This document shows, in pieces, positions 7,508 through 15,581 of a stretch of 51,877 nucleotides of DNA. Positions within the stretch are counted from its first letter, which is position 1. Each line of letters opens with the position of its first letter. The position numbers and the translations under genes are program-made. The notes under the pieces were generated by a model. That model saw nothing but the letters and a program-made list of their open reading frames with translations. It ran no database searches and was not told where the DNA came from. Origin of the DNA: Bacillota bacterium (GTDB taxonomy: Bacteria; Bacillota; Clostridia; Christensenellales; Aristaeellaceae); contig JAEXCG010000038.1 in NCBI GenBank assembly GCA_023402355.1, positions 1 through 51,877 on the forward strand, given 5' to 3'.

Positions 7508-7994
7508 AGCGCCTCACCATCTCCAATTCCGTAATTTGCGCGCCCTCCCGCTCCTCCGTAAGCGCCTTGCCCGTAAAGCGAAACCCCCGCCGCTCGTAAA
7601 AGCGAATCGCGCGCTCGTTGCCCGAGAGGACGAAGAGCGCCAGGTCTCGTTTCGGGCATTCGGCAAGGCAGCGCCCTAAGAGCGCCGTCCCGATGCCCTG
7701 CCCCTGATAGGCGCGAAGCACGTAGAGCGCGACGATTTCCGCCGCGCCCGGAACGCTCACAAAATCCCGCGCCGTCCTGTTCAGGCGGACGAACCCGACG
7801 ACCTCATCCCCCGCCAGCGCGACGAACCCGTCATCCGGGTGCGCGCGCGCGCAGCCGACGCACGCCTCAAGCGGTTGCGCGCGCAAAAAGCGCTCGTCCA
7901 TGAGCTCGCTGTAGGTCTCCCTCCAGGCGGCAAAGTGCACGTAGCCTCTGCCCTGCGCGTACTTCAGCTCCATCGGGCAAATCTCAAATGCCAT
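7497..7994 (-). CDS. GNAT-family N-acetyltransferase
   Basis: A GNAT fold of 165 residues. The acetyl-CoA motif A is visible as LYVLRAYQGQGIGTALL (the Q/RxxGxG/A loop), followed by the C-terminal FYERRGF strand typical of motif B. The start is set at ATG 7994 because AAGGAGG lies 9 bases upstream and MAFEIC begins the fold. The longer frame back to 8102 overlaps the upstream gene and adds a basic segment unlike the family. It transfers acetyl to an amine of unknown identity. It sits between another GNAT and a CatA-like gene. Confidence 0.88.
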   Translation of the reverse strand: MAFEICPMELKYAQGRGYVHFAAWRETYSELMDERFLRAQPLEACVGCARAHPDDGFVALAGDEVVGFVRLNRTARDFVSVPGAAEIVALYVLRAYQGQGIGTALLGRCLAECPKRDLALFVLSGNERAIRFYERRGFRFTGKALTEEREGAQITELEMVRRCEA

Positions 7995-8008
7995 GCGGCA
8001 GCGCCTCC

Positions 8009-8551
8009 TTATTGAGCTTTCAAGCGTTTGGACAGGTACAGCACCAGGTCGTCGTCGTTGCAAAACGGTTCGTACTGCCCCCAGATGCGATCCTGGTACC
8101 ACACGCCGCTGCCGTCGGGCACGTAACCCCGCTTCACGTACATGCGCTGCGCGCTGCCGTAGCCGCTGTGCAGCCCGACGCCCAGACAGACGCTGTCCGC
8201 CCGTTCCGCAGCGAGGCGCTCGGCCGTCTCCATCAGGCGGGTGCCGATACCCCGGCGGCGAAATTTTTGCAGCACGCCAAAGTCCACGATCTCCGGCACG
8301 CCCGCGCCCGCGAACGGCCCGGCGTTCGCTTCAAAGTAGAGGTTGACATAGCCCGCCACCTCGCCCCGGTACTCCGCGCACAGGGCGACGCAGCGCCCCG
8401 CCTCCATGTCGCCGACGCGGTTTTCATAGCCGGTCTCCTTGGGATGCCAGCCCTGCAGGCGCTCTTCCCGGCAGATGACGGGCGCGTCCGCGCGTCGCAG
8501 GGCGCGGACGACTATGTCCGCGTCCGCGTAAAAGACCGTTTCGCTGTCCAT
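8009..8551 (-). CDS. GNAT-family N-acetyltransferase
   Basis: A 180-residue GNAT enzyme. A short N-terminal segment is followed by the central strands (VAGYVNLYFEA) and the CoA loop VLQKFRRRGIGTRLM, then a C-terminal part with YVKRGYVPDGSG. The substrate is unknown. It is the first gene of a three-gene acetyltransferase operon, 14 bases before the next GNAT start. The ATG at 8551 is preceded by GGGGAGGAAC. The 130 bases upstream hold a TATAGT-like -10 on the minus strand without a convincing -35. Confidence 0.9.
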   Translation of the reverse strand: MDSETVFYADADIVVRALRRADAPVICREERLQGWHPKETGYENRVGDMEAGRCVALCAEYRGEVAGYVNLYFEANAGPFAGAGVPEIVDFGVLQKFRRRGIGTRLMETAERLAAERADSVCLGVGLHSGYGSAQRMYVKRGYVPDGSGVWYQDRIWGQYEPFCNDDDLVLYLSKRLKAQ

Positions 8552-8682
8552 TTAAAGGTTCCTCCCCTGCGTTTCGCGCAAATTCGCCAGTCAACGGCTG
8601 CGATTGATATTTCCACTATAACACACGCTGGCAAGTTCGGATATGCCTTATCATTTATTGCGGCTTTGGGGGGAACGCAAAC

Positions 8683-8707
8683 GCGCAGGGACGCCCCGCC
8701 CCTGCGC
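8683..8707 (-). terminator. GC-rich hairpin after the ABC transporter operon
   Basis: An 11-bp stem (GCGCAGGGGCG with CGTCCCTGCGC, one G-T pair) closes a 3-base loop, 18 bases past the ATPase stop. The tract after it (GTTTGCGTT) is poor in T, so it may be an RNA-stabilising hairpin or a weak terminator. Confidence 0.45.
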
Positions 8708-8724
8708 ATTACTGGACTTCTCCT

Positions 8725-9498
8725 TTATTCCATGCTTTTTATCATACCGGCCATCTGCTTTTGAAAAGAAGGAGGCGGCGATACCTCCCGCCATGCAGCC
8801 GCGATGCGTCCGGCGCCCACCTGCGTATCACGCTCTCCCGGGTCGCGCTCTTCTTTGGGCGCCTTTACGCATTCCATCTTTCCGGAATCCATCGAATAAA
8901 CCGCGTCGCATAGCATCTCGATATCCAACGGATTATGGCTGGCGATTACAATGGTCTTTCCTCTCGTCTTCATGTTTTGAAGTAAAAGGCGCATCTCCTC
9001 CACGCCGCGGTTATCCAGCCCATTAAACGGCTCATCCAGAAGCAATATCGGCGGGTCCTCCATGACTGCCTGTGCGATGCCCAATCGTTGACGCATGCCC
9101 AGGGAGTACTTGCCGACCGGCCGGCGAAGCGCAGGGTCCAGGCCGACGACGTGGAGAGTCTCCCTGATTTGCTCGACGCCGATTTGGCGTCGAATGCTTG
9201 CGAGCAGCTTCAGGTTTTCAAGCCCGCTTAAATGCGGCAAAAACCCGGGCGTTTCGATGATAATGCCCATCGGAACCGGAAGGCGTCTTTCCGGACGAAT
9301 TTCCACGCCGTCCACCTCGATGACGCCCGCGCTCAGTCCCATCAGCCCGCAGATGCACTTGAGCAGCACGGTTTTGCCTGACCCGTTTCGCCCGATCAGG
9401 CCATGAATTTTGCCGCTGGTAAACGTGCAGGAAACATGATCCAGCGCATGTACCTCGCGAAAATCCTTGCTTGCGCTGTCAACCGTTATTGTATACAC
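8725..9498 (-). CDS. ABC transporter ATP-binding protein (ABC-2 type exporter)
   Basis: A 257-residue ATPase that powers the two permeases encoded just upstream. Walker A is GRNGSGKT, the Q-loop region is PMGIIIETPGF, the signature is YSLGMRQRLG, Walker B is ILLLDEPFNGLD and the switch His lies in IASHN. It starts at GTG 9498, with GGAGGAG 5 bases before it. The C-terminal 40 residues beyond the fold are rich in charge and are not conserved. The YSLGMRQ signature is typical of antibiotic or lantibiotic-immunity and Na+-type ABC-2 exporters. The substrate is not known. Confidence 0.93.
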   Translation of the reverse strand: MYTITVDSASKDFREVHALDHVSCTFTSGKIHGLIGRNGSGKTVLLKCICGLMGLSAGVIEVDGVEIRPERRLPVPMGIIIETPGFLPHLSGLENLKLLASIRRQIGVEQIRETLHVVGLDPALRRPVGKYSLGMRQRLGIAQAVMEDPPILLLDEPFNGLDNRGVEEMRLLLQNMKTRGKTIVIASHNPLDIEMLCDAVYSMDSGKMECVKAPKEERDPGERDTQVGAGRIAAAWREVSPPPSFQKQMAGMIKSME

Positions 9499-9513
9499 GC
9501 CATCTCCTCCTAT

Positions 9514-10365
9514 CTATATCGCAGGCGTCGTAGAGACGCTCATCTTTCGCGTCCGCCATAGGCTCAGCAGGGCGAAAAACAGCGCAATCACCGTAAGAAA
9601 TACCGCCGAATAAATCATATTGCCAGGGTTTCCGAAGGCAAGATCGGAAAGCAAAATGCCAAAGCGCGTCAGAGAAACGAGCGAAAAGTACTCGCTTCCG
9701 ATTGGCAGTATGACCATGCTGAAAAGGTCCTGCAGCACAAGCGCGCCCGCGACGACATTGCCCACCATGCGGTTTCCGCCGAGATTGAAGAAGAACAGGA
9801 TGAAACCCAAACAGGAGCAGCCCAGCCAACAATAAAACACGCTGAGGGCGGTGGCGGCCAATGGCGTAAAGGAAACAAAAACACTGGGGTTAAAGTTCAA
9901 AAAGGAATCCAGCTCTATCTGGCCCGCCGCGAGCGTACTGATCACCTTCCCCCAGGACAGGTTGAATTCTAAATTTGGAATCAGGAGAAGCGCGCTCCCG
10001 ACGGCAATGGCGCAAGTATACAAAAGGCTCGCCGCCAAAATATACAGCAGTTGTCCCGCGCACCAGGCCCCACGTCCGCTTCTGATGATGATAAACGGCT
10101 GGGCATCGTCCAAGAACGGCGCGTCGCACAAGATAAAAATCAGGCCGCACATGATCGTCATCTGCGTAAAAAGTCCGCTTGTCAAATGGGGAAAAAGCCA
10201 CGGCGCGACGCCGTGCGCAACGGACGCAGCCCAGCGCTTCACAGGCAACAGATAATCCCACATGACGAGCAGGACGAGCGCAATCGCGAGATAAAACCGC
10301 AAGCTGCACGTCAGGCGTTTCAGGTCGTATTTCAGGCAGGTCATGACGCCGCTTCCCCTAAGCAT
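9514..10365 (-). CDS. ABC-2 type permease subunit
   Basis: A hydrophobic protein of 283 residues with about six membrane segments: near 17-35 (FYLAIALVLLVMWDYLL), the block with FTQMTIMCGLIFIL, LLYILAASLLYTCAI, a Cys-rich segment around CWLGCSCLGFILFFF, VVAGALVLQDLFSMVIL, and a final MIYSAVFLTVIALFFALLSLW. ATG 10365 is preferred because GGAGGAGG lies just upstream. It overlaps the end of the preceding permease by 8 bases. It forms the channel with that permease and the ATPase. The family is divergent and the cargo unknown. Confidence 0.82.
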   Translation of the reverse strand: MLRGSGVMTCLKYDLKRLTCSLRFYLAIALVLLVMWDYLLPVKRWAASVAHGVAPWLFPHLTSGLFTQMTIMCGLIFILCDAPFLDDAQPFIIIRSGRGAWCAGQLLYILAASLLYTCAIAVGSALLLIPNLEFNLSWGKVISTLAAGQIELDSFLNFNPSVFVSFTPLAATALSVFYCWLGCSCLGFILFFFNLGGNRMVGNVVAGALVLQDLFSMVILPIGSEYFSLVSLTRFGILLSDLAFGNPGNMIYSAVFLTVIALFFALLSLWRTRKMSVSTTPAI

Positions 10366-11161
10366 GATGAATCCTCCTCCTTGCACCTACATGAAATATC
10401 GAATAGCTTAGAAGCAGCAAGCCAAAAAAGTAGCCCAGCATGACCAGAAAACTCGTGAGGTCGTTGCCGATTTGCATTCCTTTTCCGACGTTGCTGGGCG
10501 AGAACCACCAGTGCAGGTCGCTGGTGAGATTGTACAGCACGCCGTTGATTAGAAAAGGAATCGCCACCGCGAAATAGCGGTTGGGAAGAAAGGCCGACGC
10601 GACCATCCCCACAGACGCCCACAATGCGCCGGCGAGCGCCAGGCCTGTAATTTGCGCCAGCATGTAGAGGATGGGATAACCTCTGTACAAAAGCACCCCG
10701 TACAGACGGCTGCAATATGCTTCGTAGTTTGCTCCATCCAAGTTCACTACAGGAAAGAAAAAGGAAAGCACGCCAATGTACAGCAGCCACCCCAGCAGGA
10801 CCGTCAAAAACCCGGAAGCCGCGCAGATGATAAAGCGGCTGGCCGTATACTGCGCCGTCTTCATGCGGGAGATCATGCTCTGCACGGCGCGGCTGTTGTA
10901 ATCCGCAGCAAAGCCTGCCGCCGCCGTCATTGCGGCCAGAAGAGGCGTAATTCTCGAAAACGACGTAACGTCGAACGGGAATTGAAACAGGTATAGCACG
11001 TCCCGAACGTCCACCTCGTACTCCATCCGGATATCCGGCCAGGCGGGCAGCAGGGCCGTCAAGAAAATGCCGAGGATCGCCAGATAAAACACCGGGCTCA
11101 TAAACGTCAATCGAAGCAGATGCCCCGTCAAATGAATCCCCTCGTGACCCCGCGCTTTCAT
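10358..11161 (-). CDS. ABC-2 type permease subunit
   Basis: A 267-residue integral membrane protein with roughly six hydrophobic segments. These include VFYLAILGIFLTALLPAW at the N-terminus, a central GFLTVLLGWLLYIGVLSFFF, and LVMLGYFFGLLLLSYSIF near the end. It has no ATPase motif. Its ATG overlaps the stop of the upstream extracytoplasmic protein gene (ATGA, 4 bases), and its own end overlaps the next permease, so the operon is tightly coupled. It probably pairs with the second permease as a heterodimeric exporter pore. Confidence 0.82.
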   Translation of the reverse strand: MKARGHEGIHLTGHLLRLTFMSPVFYLAILGIFLTALLPAWPDIRMEYEVDVRDVLYLFQFPFDVTSFSRITPLLAAMTAAAGFAADYNSRAVQSMISRMKTAQYTASRFIICAASGFLTVLLGWLLYIGVLSFFFPVVNLDGANYEAYCSRLYGVLLYRGYPILYMLAQITGLALAGALWASVGMVASAFLPNRYFAVAIPFLINGVLYNLTSDLHWWFSPSNVGKGMQIGNDLTSFLVMLGYFFGLLLLSYSIFHVGARRRIHHA

Positions 11162-12423
11162 CGATTCACCACCACCTGTCCATCGTATGCGTTCACCAGC
11201 AATCGCCTCAAAAAGACGTGGTTGTCAAAGGAGCGCGCGTCCGTGCTGCCTGAAGCGCCGTCGCTACCCGTCAGCACCCACATCGGCGTCAGACGGAAGG
11301 CGCCCCTTTGCAGCGAAGGCACGAGCTGTAGGGCGGCGCGCTCGTACACGCGGGCGTCCGTCGTGATGAATTGGTCGTAATATCGCTGAACCTGTTCAAG
11401 CATCTCGTCAAAGCCGATCAACGGTTTTTCCGGTTCAGTTTGAACGACTTCGTACAGGCCGGAGGCTTCAATCCCCGCGATGCCGCTGCGGTAGATATAT
11501 ACGGTGATATACGTTGGAAACTGAGGGGTTTCCTCGCTGGTCTTGTTGAAGTAATTGCTGATGGGAATGCCGCCGATCGAGGGCTCCAGAACGACCGCAT
11601 AGGCCTCGTCCGACAGCGTCCAGGATTTCCCGTACTTTTTCCGCATCGAGCTGCGTTCAGAGCTCCATAGCTCGCTTTTTTCCAGCTCGCGCTGCGCGCT
11701 ATTCAGCGAAGCAGCGTCCAGCGTCACGACTCGAGCCGTCGGCATGACGGATACGCCCAGAATGTCCGCCACCTCCATCGCTTTCTGTACGGCCGCTTCG
11801 CGCGTCATGAAGTCCAGTTCCCCTTCGCTTTGAAAATAATTGGACATGTCGTTCAGTTCCTCATGAAAGGGGCGCATATAGGTGAGTGCGTCATAAAGGG
11901 GCGTGGAATAGATCATTTTATCGTTATAGCCGGACGCGGGTAAATCGCTGTAGGAGAGCTGACGGCCGTCGGTCGAAGAATACATGACCGTATCGCCGCT
12001 TTTTTCCTTTGTAACGGCGTTTTCCTGATCTCCCCACAGGTATCGGACGATGCGTTCATCGTCCACCTTTTTGGGCCTCACGACGTAGGACGGAGCTGAC
12101 GCAAAAGGCAGATCGGGCACCTTTCCCAGCTCGATGGAAACCGAATCCGCAATCTGCAGCGTGAAGGGCGTGTCGTCCTCAATTCCCGCTGGCACATCCT
12201 CCACAGGCTCCTGCGTGGCAACCAGTACGATCGACGGCAGAGGGGTGACCGAGACCACGGGCGTCGGTTCTGCCGTATACGCCGCACCTTTTGAAAGGGC
12301 AGACGCCTTTTCCGTATTCGCCCTCCCTTGAAGTGCCACGATGCTAGACACGACGAGGACGAGCAAGCCTGTCAGGACAACAGCCAATACCTTCATGCCA
12401 CCCATTGCCTGGTTTTTACGCAT
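11158..12423 (-). CDS. Membrane-anchored extracytoplasmic protein of the ABC operon
   Basis: A 421-residue protein with one N-terminal membrane segment (about 10-30, KVLAVVLTGLLVLVVSSIVAL), a Pro/Thr/Val-rich linker (about 50-75) and a large outer domain. I do not recognise the family with confidence. The alternating alpha/beta layout reminds me of uncharacterised DUF proteins that accompany ABC-2 exporters in Clostridia. It is the first gene of the four-gene unit, transcribed away from the agr-type locus. It may be an extracytoplasmic sensor or partner for the exporter. The ATG at 12423 heads a basic N-terminus. Confidence 0.7.
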   Translation of the reverse strand: MRKNQAMGGMKVLAVVLTGLLVLVVSSIVALQGRANTEKASALSKGAAYTAEPTPVVSVTPLPSIVLVATQEPVEDVPAGIEDDTPFTLQIADSVSIELGKVPDLPFASAPSYVVRPKKVDDERIVRYLWGDQENAVTKEKSGDTVMYSSTDGRQLSYSDLPASGYNDKMIYSTPLYDALTYMRPFHEELNDMSNYFQSEGELDFMTREAAVQKAMEVADILGVSVMPTARVVTLDAASLNSAQRELEKSELWSSERSSMRKKYGKSWTLSDEAYAVVLEPSIGGIPISNYFNKTSEETPQFPTYITVYIYRSGIAGIEASGLYEVVQTEPEKPLIGFDEMLEQVQRYYDQFITTDARVYERAALQLVPSLQRGAFRLTPMWVLTGSDGASGSTDARSFDNHVFLRRLLVNAYDGQVVVNR

Positions 12424-12469
12424 AAATACCCCTCTTTCAGTACGACTTTAGAAGTAATTTGATGTATCA

Positions 12470-12475
12470 ATTATA
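12470..12475 (-). promoter_or_regulatory. -10 element of the ABC operon (minus strand)
   Basis: A perfect TATAAT on the minus strand lies 47 bases before the ATG at 12423. The -35 position 17 bases away reads GACACC, which is weak, so an activator may be needed. Confidence 0.35.
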
Positions 12476-12512
12476 GTGCGCATAGAGCAACAGGTGTCTC
12501 TTTATGCGTGAC

Positions 12513-12542
12513 TTGCATTTATTTATACGTATATGGTACAAT
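12513..12542 (+). promoter_or_regulatory. Sigma-A promoter of the agr-type operon
   Basis: TTGCAT (12513-12518) and TACAAT (12537-12542) have an 18-base spacer that includes the palindrome ATACGTAT. It lies 51 bases before the kinase ATG and back-to-back with the -10 of the divergent ABC operon. Confidence 0.6.
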
Positions 12543-12592
12543 TTTGAAGTCACGTTCTAAAATTTACCGTCTACGAACCGTGGAGCCGTCTG

Positions 12593-13936
12593 ATGAATAC
12601 GTTTTGGGTAATCTTTGAATTTTTGATTAACTTTATCGAAATGGTCATATCCCTCTATTTGGCCTACGGCCTTTTTTCTCAACCCAATACGAGCTTTAAG
12701 AGAATCGCGTTTTTGCTTCCGGCGTACGCCCTCGTAGGCGCGCTCTCCCTTTCTCTGTATTCATACTTATTGCCCGGCTCGCTTTCACTCCTTCCGGGCA
12801 TCGTAGCTTTCTATCTTTTTCCTGTTTTTGTTTTTCACACGCCTCCCCTGAAATCACTGTTGTGGTCCTTGCTCAACTGCCTTCTTCTCGGGTTTATTGC
12901 TTTCACAACGGATCCCATATTAGGCTTGCTCTTTTCTAAACCGATACAGGTCTTTGATGCGTATTCGCCCTATCGAATACTCTCGCTCTGCCTGAACAAG
13001 TCATTCCAACTTTTATACAGCGAATGTATCGTGCATTTCCTGTCAAAGCGACGTCCATCTCAGGCAGTAAAAACATCCTGGGTTCAAATTGTCATTCCGA
13101 TATGCAGTATTTTTTGTCTTACCATTTTGTATGGAGCGATCGGTTCTGTTGACATTAAAGCCATATATCTCATGGCTCTCCTCGTGTGCTTTGTCTTGAT
13201 GGCGCTAAACGTCCTGTTGCTCGCCTTTTTTGCTTACACAGCGCGGATAAATGAAGAAAGGACAGAACTGGCCGCCCACAACGAAAGACTGAAAATGCAG
13301 ATGCGCAATCATCAGGAAATCCGCCAGATATATGAAAACCTGCGCATGCTCCGCCACGATCTGAACAACCATTAACATACGCTTCACGGCTTTATAGGTC
13401 TCGGTGAATATCAAAAAGCCGACGCTTATATTGAGGAGATGACGGAGGCCGTCGATGAACTGACGTCCGCCTATTGTCAAACCGGCAACATGGCGCTGGA
13501 CGCGCTGATATCCAGCAAGGCAGGTATCTCCAGGGCCGGCGGCATCAGCATGAAGGTGAACGCGCTCGTTCCGCCGCGGCTTTCCATTCCGGATAACCAG
13601 TTGACCGTCCTATTGGGAAACCTGCTCAACAACGCAATCGACGCCTGCAAGAAGATCCCCGAGGGACAGGATCGTGTGATCGGCGTGGACATCTTCTATC
13701 GAAACAAAAATCTCTTTATTTCCGTAAAGAATCCGACGAATGGAGAAGAAAAGTATGCTGCACATCGATGGTTCACCACCAAGCAGAATACTTTCGAGCA
13801 TGGTTTTGGTCTTAAAAGCATCGATCTAATCGTCAGTCAATACAATGGGTACTGCACGCGTGAACATAAGGCAAACGTATTTAGCACCCAAATTCGATTG
13901 CCGGCGGAAATACTCCCCGCGCCTGAGGGGCATTGA
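12593..13936 (+). pseudogene. AgrC-like GHKL sensor kinase split by an in-frame stop
   Basis: One continuous frame of 447 codons is broken only by TAA at 13373-13375. The first part (260 residues) has about six membrane segments, as in AgrC, a coiled linker with NERLKMQMRNHQEI, and the phospho-acceptor box LRHDLNNH with His255. The frame then resumes with HTLHGFIGLGEY, which is what normally follows, and continues to an intact ATPase domain (N-box NLLNNAIDACKKI, G-box EHGFGLKSI). A single base change (for example TTA or CAA to TAA) would explain it. No well-spaced restart is visible for the second half; the first internal ATG is at 13439 with GAGGAG directly abutting it. Signalling should be lost unless the stop is read through. 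No other disabling lesion is visible, so the lesion is recent, or a sequencing error. Confidence 0.85.
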
Positions 13937-14015
13937 CGTTCAAAAAGCCGCAACCTACGCACAACGGCATTTAAAGCACGAATCCATGTGATACATTATC
14001 CTTGAGGTGAAGCAC

Positions 14016-14762
14016 ATGCGTATTGCAATTTGCGAAGATGAGCCCCGGCAAATGGAACTGCTCATCGCCATGATCAACCGTTGGGCGGACAAATCCGGAA
14101 TCAAAGCTGCAATTTGCAGCTTTCGCTCTGCGGAAGAATTTTTGTTTCATTGGCAGGAAAATGTGCATTATGACCTGGCTTTTCTGGACATCCAGCTCGC
14201 GACCATGAGCGGCATGGAGCTTGCCCAGTACATTCGCAGGCAGGATCGGACGATGCTGCTCGTCTTTACCACAGGCTTGAAGGATTATCTGCTGAAAGGG
14301 TATGAGGTGCAGGCCTACCGGTATTTAATCAAGCCCTTGAAGCAAGAGGACATCTACAAGACGCTCACCAAAGCGAACACGGAAATAGCCCTCGCCCGCG
14401 CCGACGCTATGATCCTGCCAAGCGGTTCCGGCTCGATTCGCATCTTCAAAAATGACATTTACTACTTTGAAATCGACAACCACTACGTCGTCGCACACAC
14501 GGCGCGCGGCAACTTCCGGTATAAGGAAAAGCTGTCAAACCTAGAGACCATCCTTCTTGAGCCGCACTTTTGCAAGTGCCATCGCTCTTATATCATCAAC
14601 CTTCATCACACGGGACAACTGACGCGGGAGACGGTGGAGATCGACAACGGCGACAAACTGCCTGTAAGCCGCAGCCGATGGGCGGCTTTAAACGAATGCT
14701 TCATCACCTATTACACCCAGCAAGTTCGCGAAGAGGTAACGACAAGTGAACCGAATGATTAG
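14016..14762 (+). CDS. LytTR-type response regulator (AgrA-like)
   Basis: A 248-residue regulator. The receiver domain (1-120) has EDE at 7-9, Asp58 in LAFLDIQLATMSG, a Thr-Thr-Gly near 85 and Lys in YLIKPL. The LytTR DNA-binding domain (about 140-240) has YYFEIDNHYVVAHT and CHRSYIINLHH, which are family hallmarks. ATG 14016 is preferred over GTG 14007 because TTGAGG lies at good spacing. It ends inside the start of agrB (17-base overlap). Its kinase partner is the interrupted gene upstream, so it may now lack a phosphate donor. Confidence 0.92.
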   Translation: MRIAICEDEPRQMELLIAMINRWADKSGIKAAICSFRSAEEFLFHWQENVHYDLAFLDIQLATMSGMELAQYIRRQDRTMLLVFTTGLKDYLLKGYEVQAYRYLIKPLKQEDIYKTLTKANTEIALARADAMILPSGSGSIRIFKNDIYYFEIDNHYVVAHTARGNFRYKEKLSNLETILLEPHFCKCHRSYIINLHHTGQLTRETVEIDNGDKLPVSRSRWAALNECFITYYTQQVREEVTTSEPND

Positions 14763-15345
14763 GCTGCTCGTCGGTAAAATGGTCTTATACGGCGTCTGCA
14801 CAGCCGACGACACAGATGTCATCTCCTATGGCCTTGATCTCTTCTTTTCTTCCGCCATACTTATCCCCGTTTTGCTCACAGTCGGTTGCGCTGCCGGGCA
14901 TGGGGTTCCTACTTTCTTGCTTTTAGCCGCGACGCTTCCTCTGCAAAGCTTCGGCGGCGGTTATCACTGCCAAACGCACCTTCGCTGCTACCTGCTGACG
15001 ACGCTCGACATGCTGGCGGCGCTCGCCTGCGCCCTGCTCTTATCCCCCAAGTTTCTCTTAGGCTGCGCGCTAGCCTCCGGCTTTCTCCTTTTCAAGCTAG
15101 CCCCGGTCGAGCATCCAAATGCGCCGTTTGGGTCAGCCTTTCGCGCGAGGATGAAAAAGACAGTACGTTTAGCCTATACAGCGGAAACGGCCCTTTCTCT
15201 GCTCCTCCTGTCGTGCAACGCGCAAAACCTGGCTCGGCCTATCCTCGCCGCCATCTCTTTAAGTTCCCTGTCCATTCTCTCCGCTTATGCGAAAGAACAG
15301 GTTGTCAGGCATCCGCTTCAGCACAAAAAAGCAACCCCAAGCTGA
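14746..15345 (+). CDS. agrB: AgrB-type peptide-processing membrane peptidase
   Basis: A 199-residue polytopic protein that would trim and cyclise an AgrD pro-peptide. The catalytic pair is His74 (FGGGYHCQTH) and Cys81 (LRCYLL), seven apart as in Staphylococcus AgrB. Four to six membrane segments follow. The start overlaps the LytTR gene. The last eight codons (from CAC at 15322) and the TGA stop lie inside the inverted repeat of the element at 15321-15574, so the original C-terminus may have differed. No agrD is visible on either side, which is unusual because agrB and agrD are normally adjacent. Confidence 0.9.
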   Translation: MNRMIRLLVGKMVLYGVCTADDTDVISYGLDLFFSSAILIPVLLTVGCAAGHGVPTFLLLAATLPLQSFGGGYHCQTHLRCYLLTTLDMLAALACALLLSPKFLLGCALASGFLLFKLAPVEHPNAPFGSAFRARMKKTVRLAYTAETALSLLLLSCNAQNLARPILAAISLSSLSILSAYAKEQVVRHPLQHKKATPS

Positions 15346-15574
15346 CTTGAGGTTGCTCAGATTGTTGACAAACGCATCGAAGGCAGAGAAACCAAAAGCC
15401 GTCTGCAAGACTGCAATCGTATCGCCCGGCTTTGCCGGGCGGGCGGGGCTTTTTCCGGAGCAAAACGTAGTTTTGCGGAGTGAAAGAATCACCCGTAAAC
15501 TCGACAAAGTGGCGTATGCCACTTTGTCGACGCGCTAAGCAACCCCAAGTTGACTTGAGGTTGCTTTTTTGTGC
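15321..15574. mobile_element. MITE-like element with 53-base imperfect inverted repeats
   Basis: Bases 15321-15373 and 15522-15574 are inverted repeats. By eye 42 of 53 positions match, with the outer 16 perfect (GCACAAAAAAGCAACC). Each arm is itself a near-palindrome (AGCAACC..CAAG / CTTG..GGTTGCT), so the arms are also direct repeats. Inside are three more hairpins: GCCCGGC-ttt-GCCGGGC (15424-15440), GCAAAAC-gta-GTTTTGC (15460-15476) and a 13-bp stem at 15501-15530. No transposase frame is present. The right arm ends in TTTTTT and can also terminate agrB transcription. No clear target duplication is seen. Confidence 0.6.
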
Positions 15575-15581
15575 CGCGTTT

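Noticed and set aside
7995..8102. N-terminal extension of the GNAT gene starting at 8102
   Set aside because: The extension overlaps the upstream GNAT gene, is Arg-rich and unlike the family; ATG 7994 has a strong ribosome binding site.
10358..10386. Possible frameshift between the two ABC-2 permeases
   Set aside because: The overlap is explained by a normal start at 10365 with GGAGGAGG. Both proteins have complete membrane topologies.
15287..15538. 83-codon frame after agrB as agrD
   Set aside because: It starts inside agrB, is basic with no AgrD-like Cys-containing core or acidic tail, and most of it lies in the hairpin-rich element.
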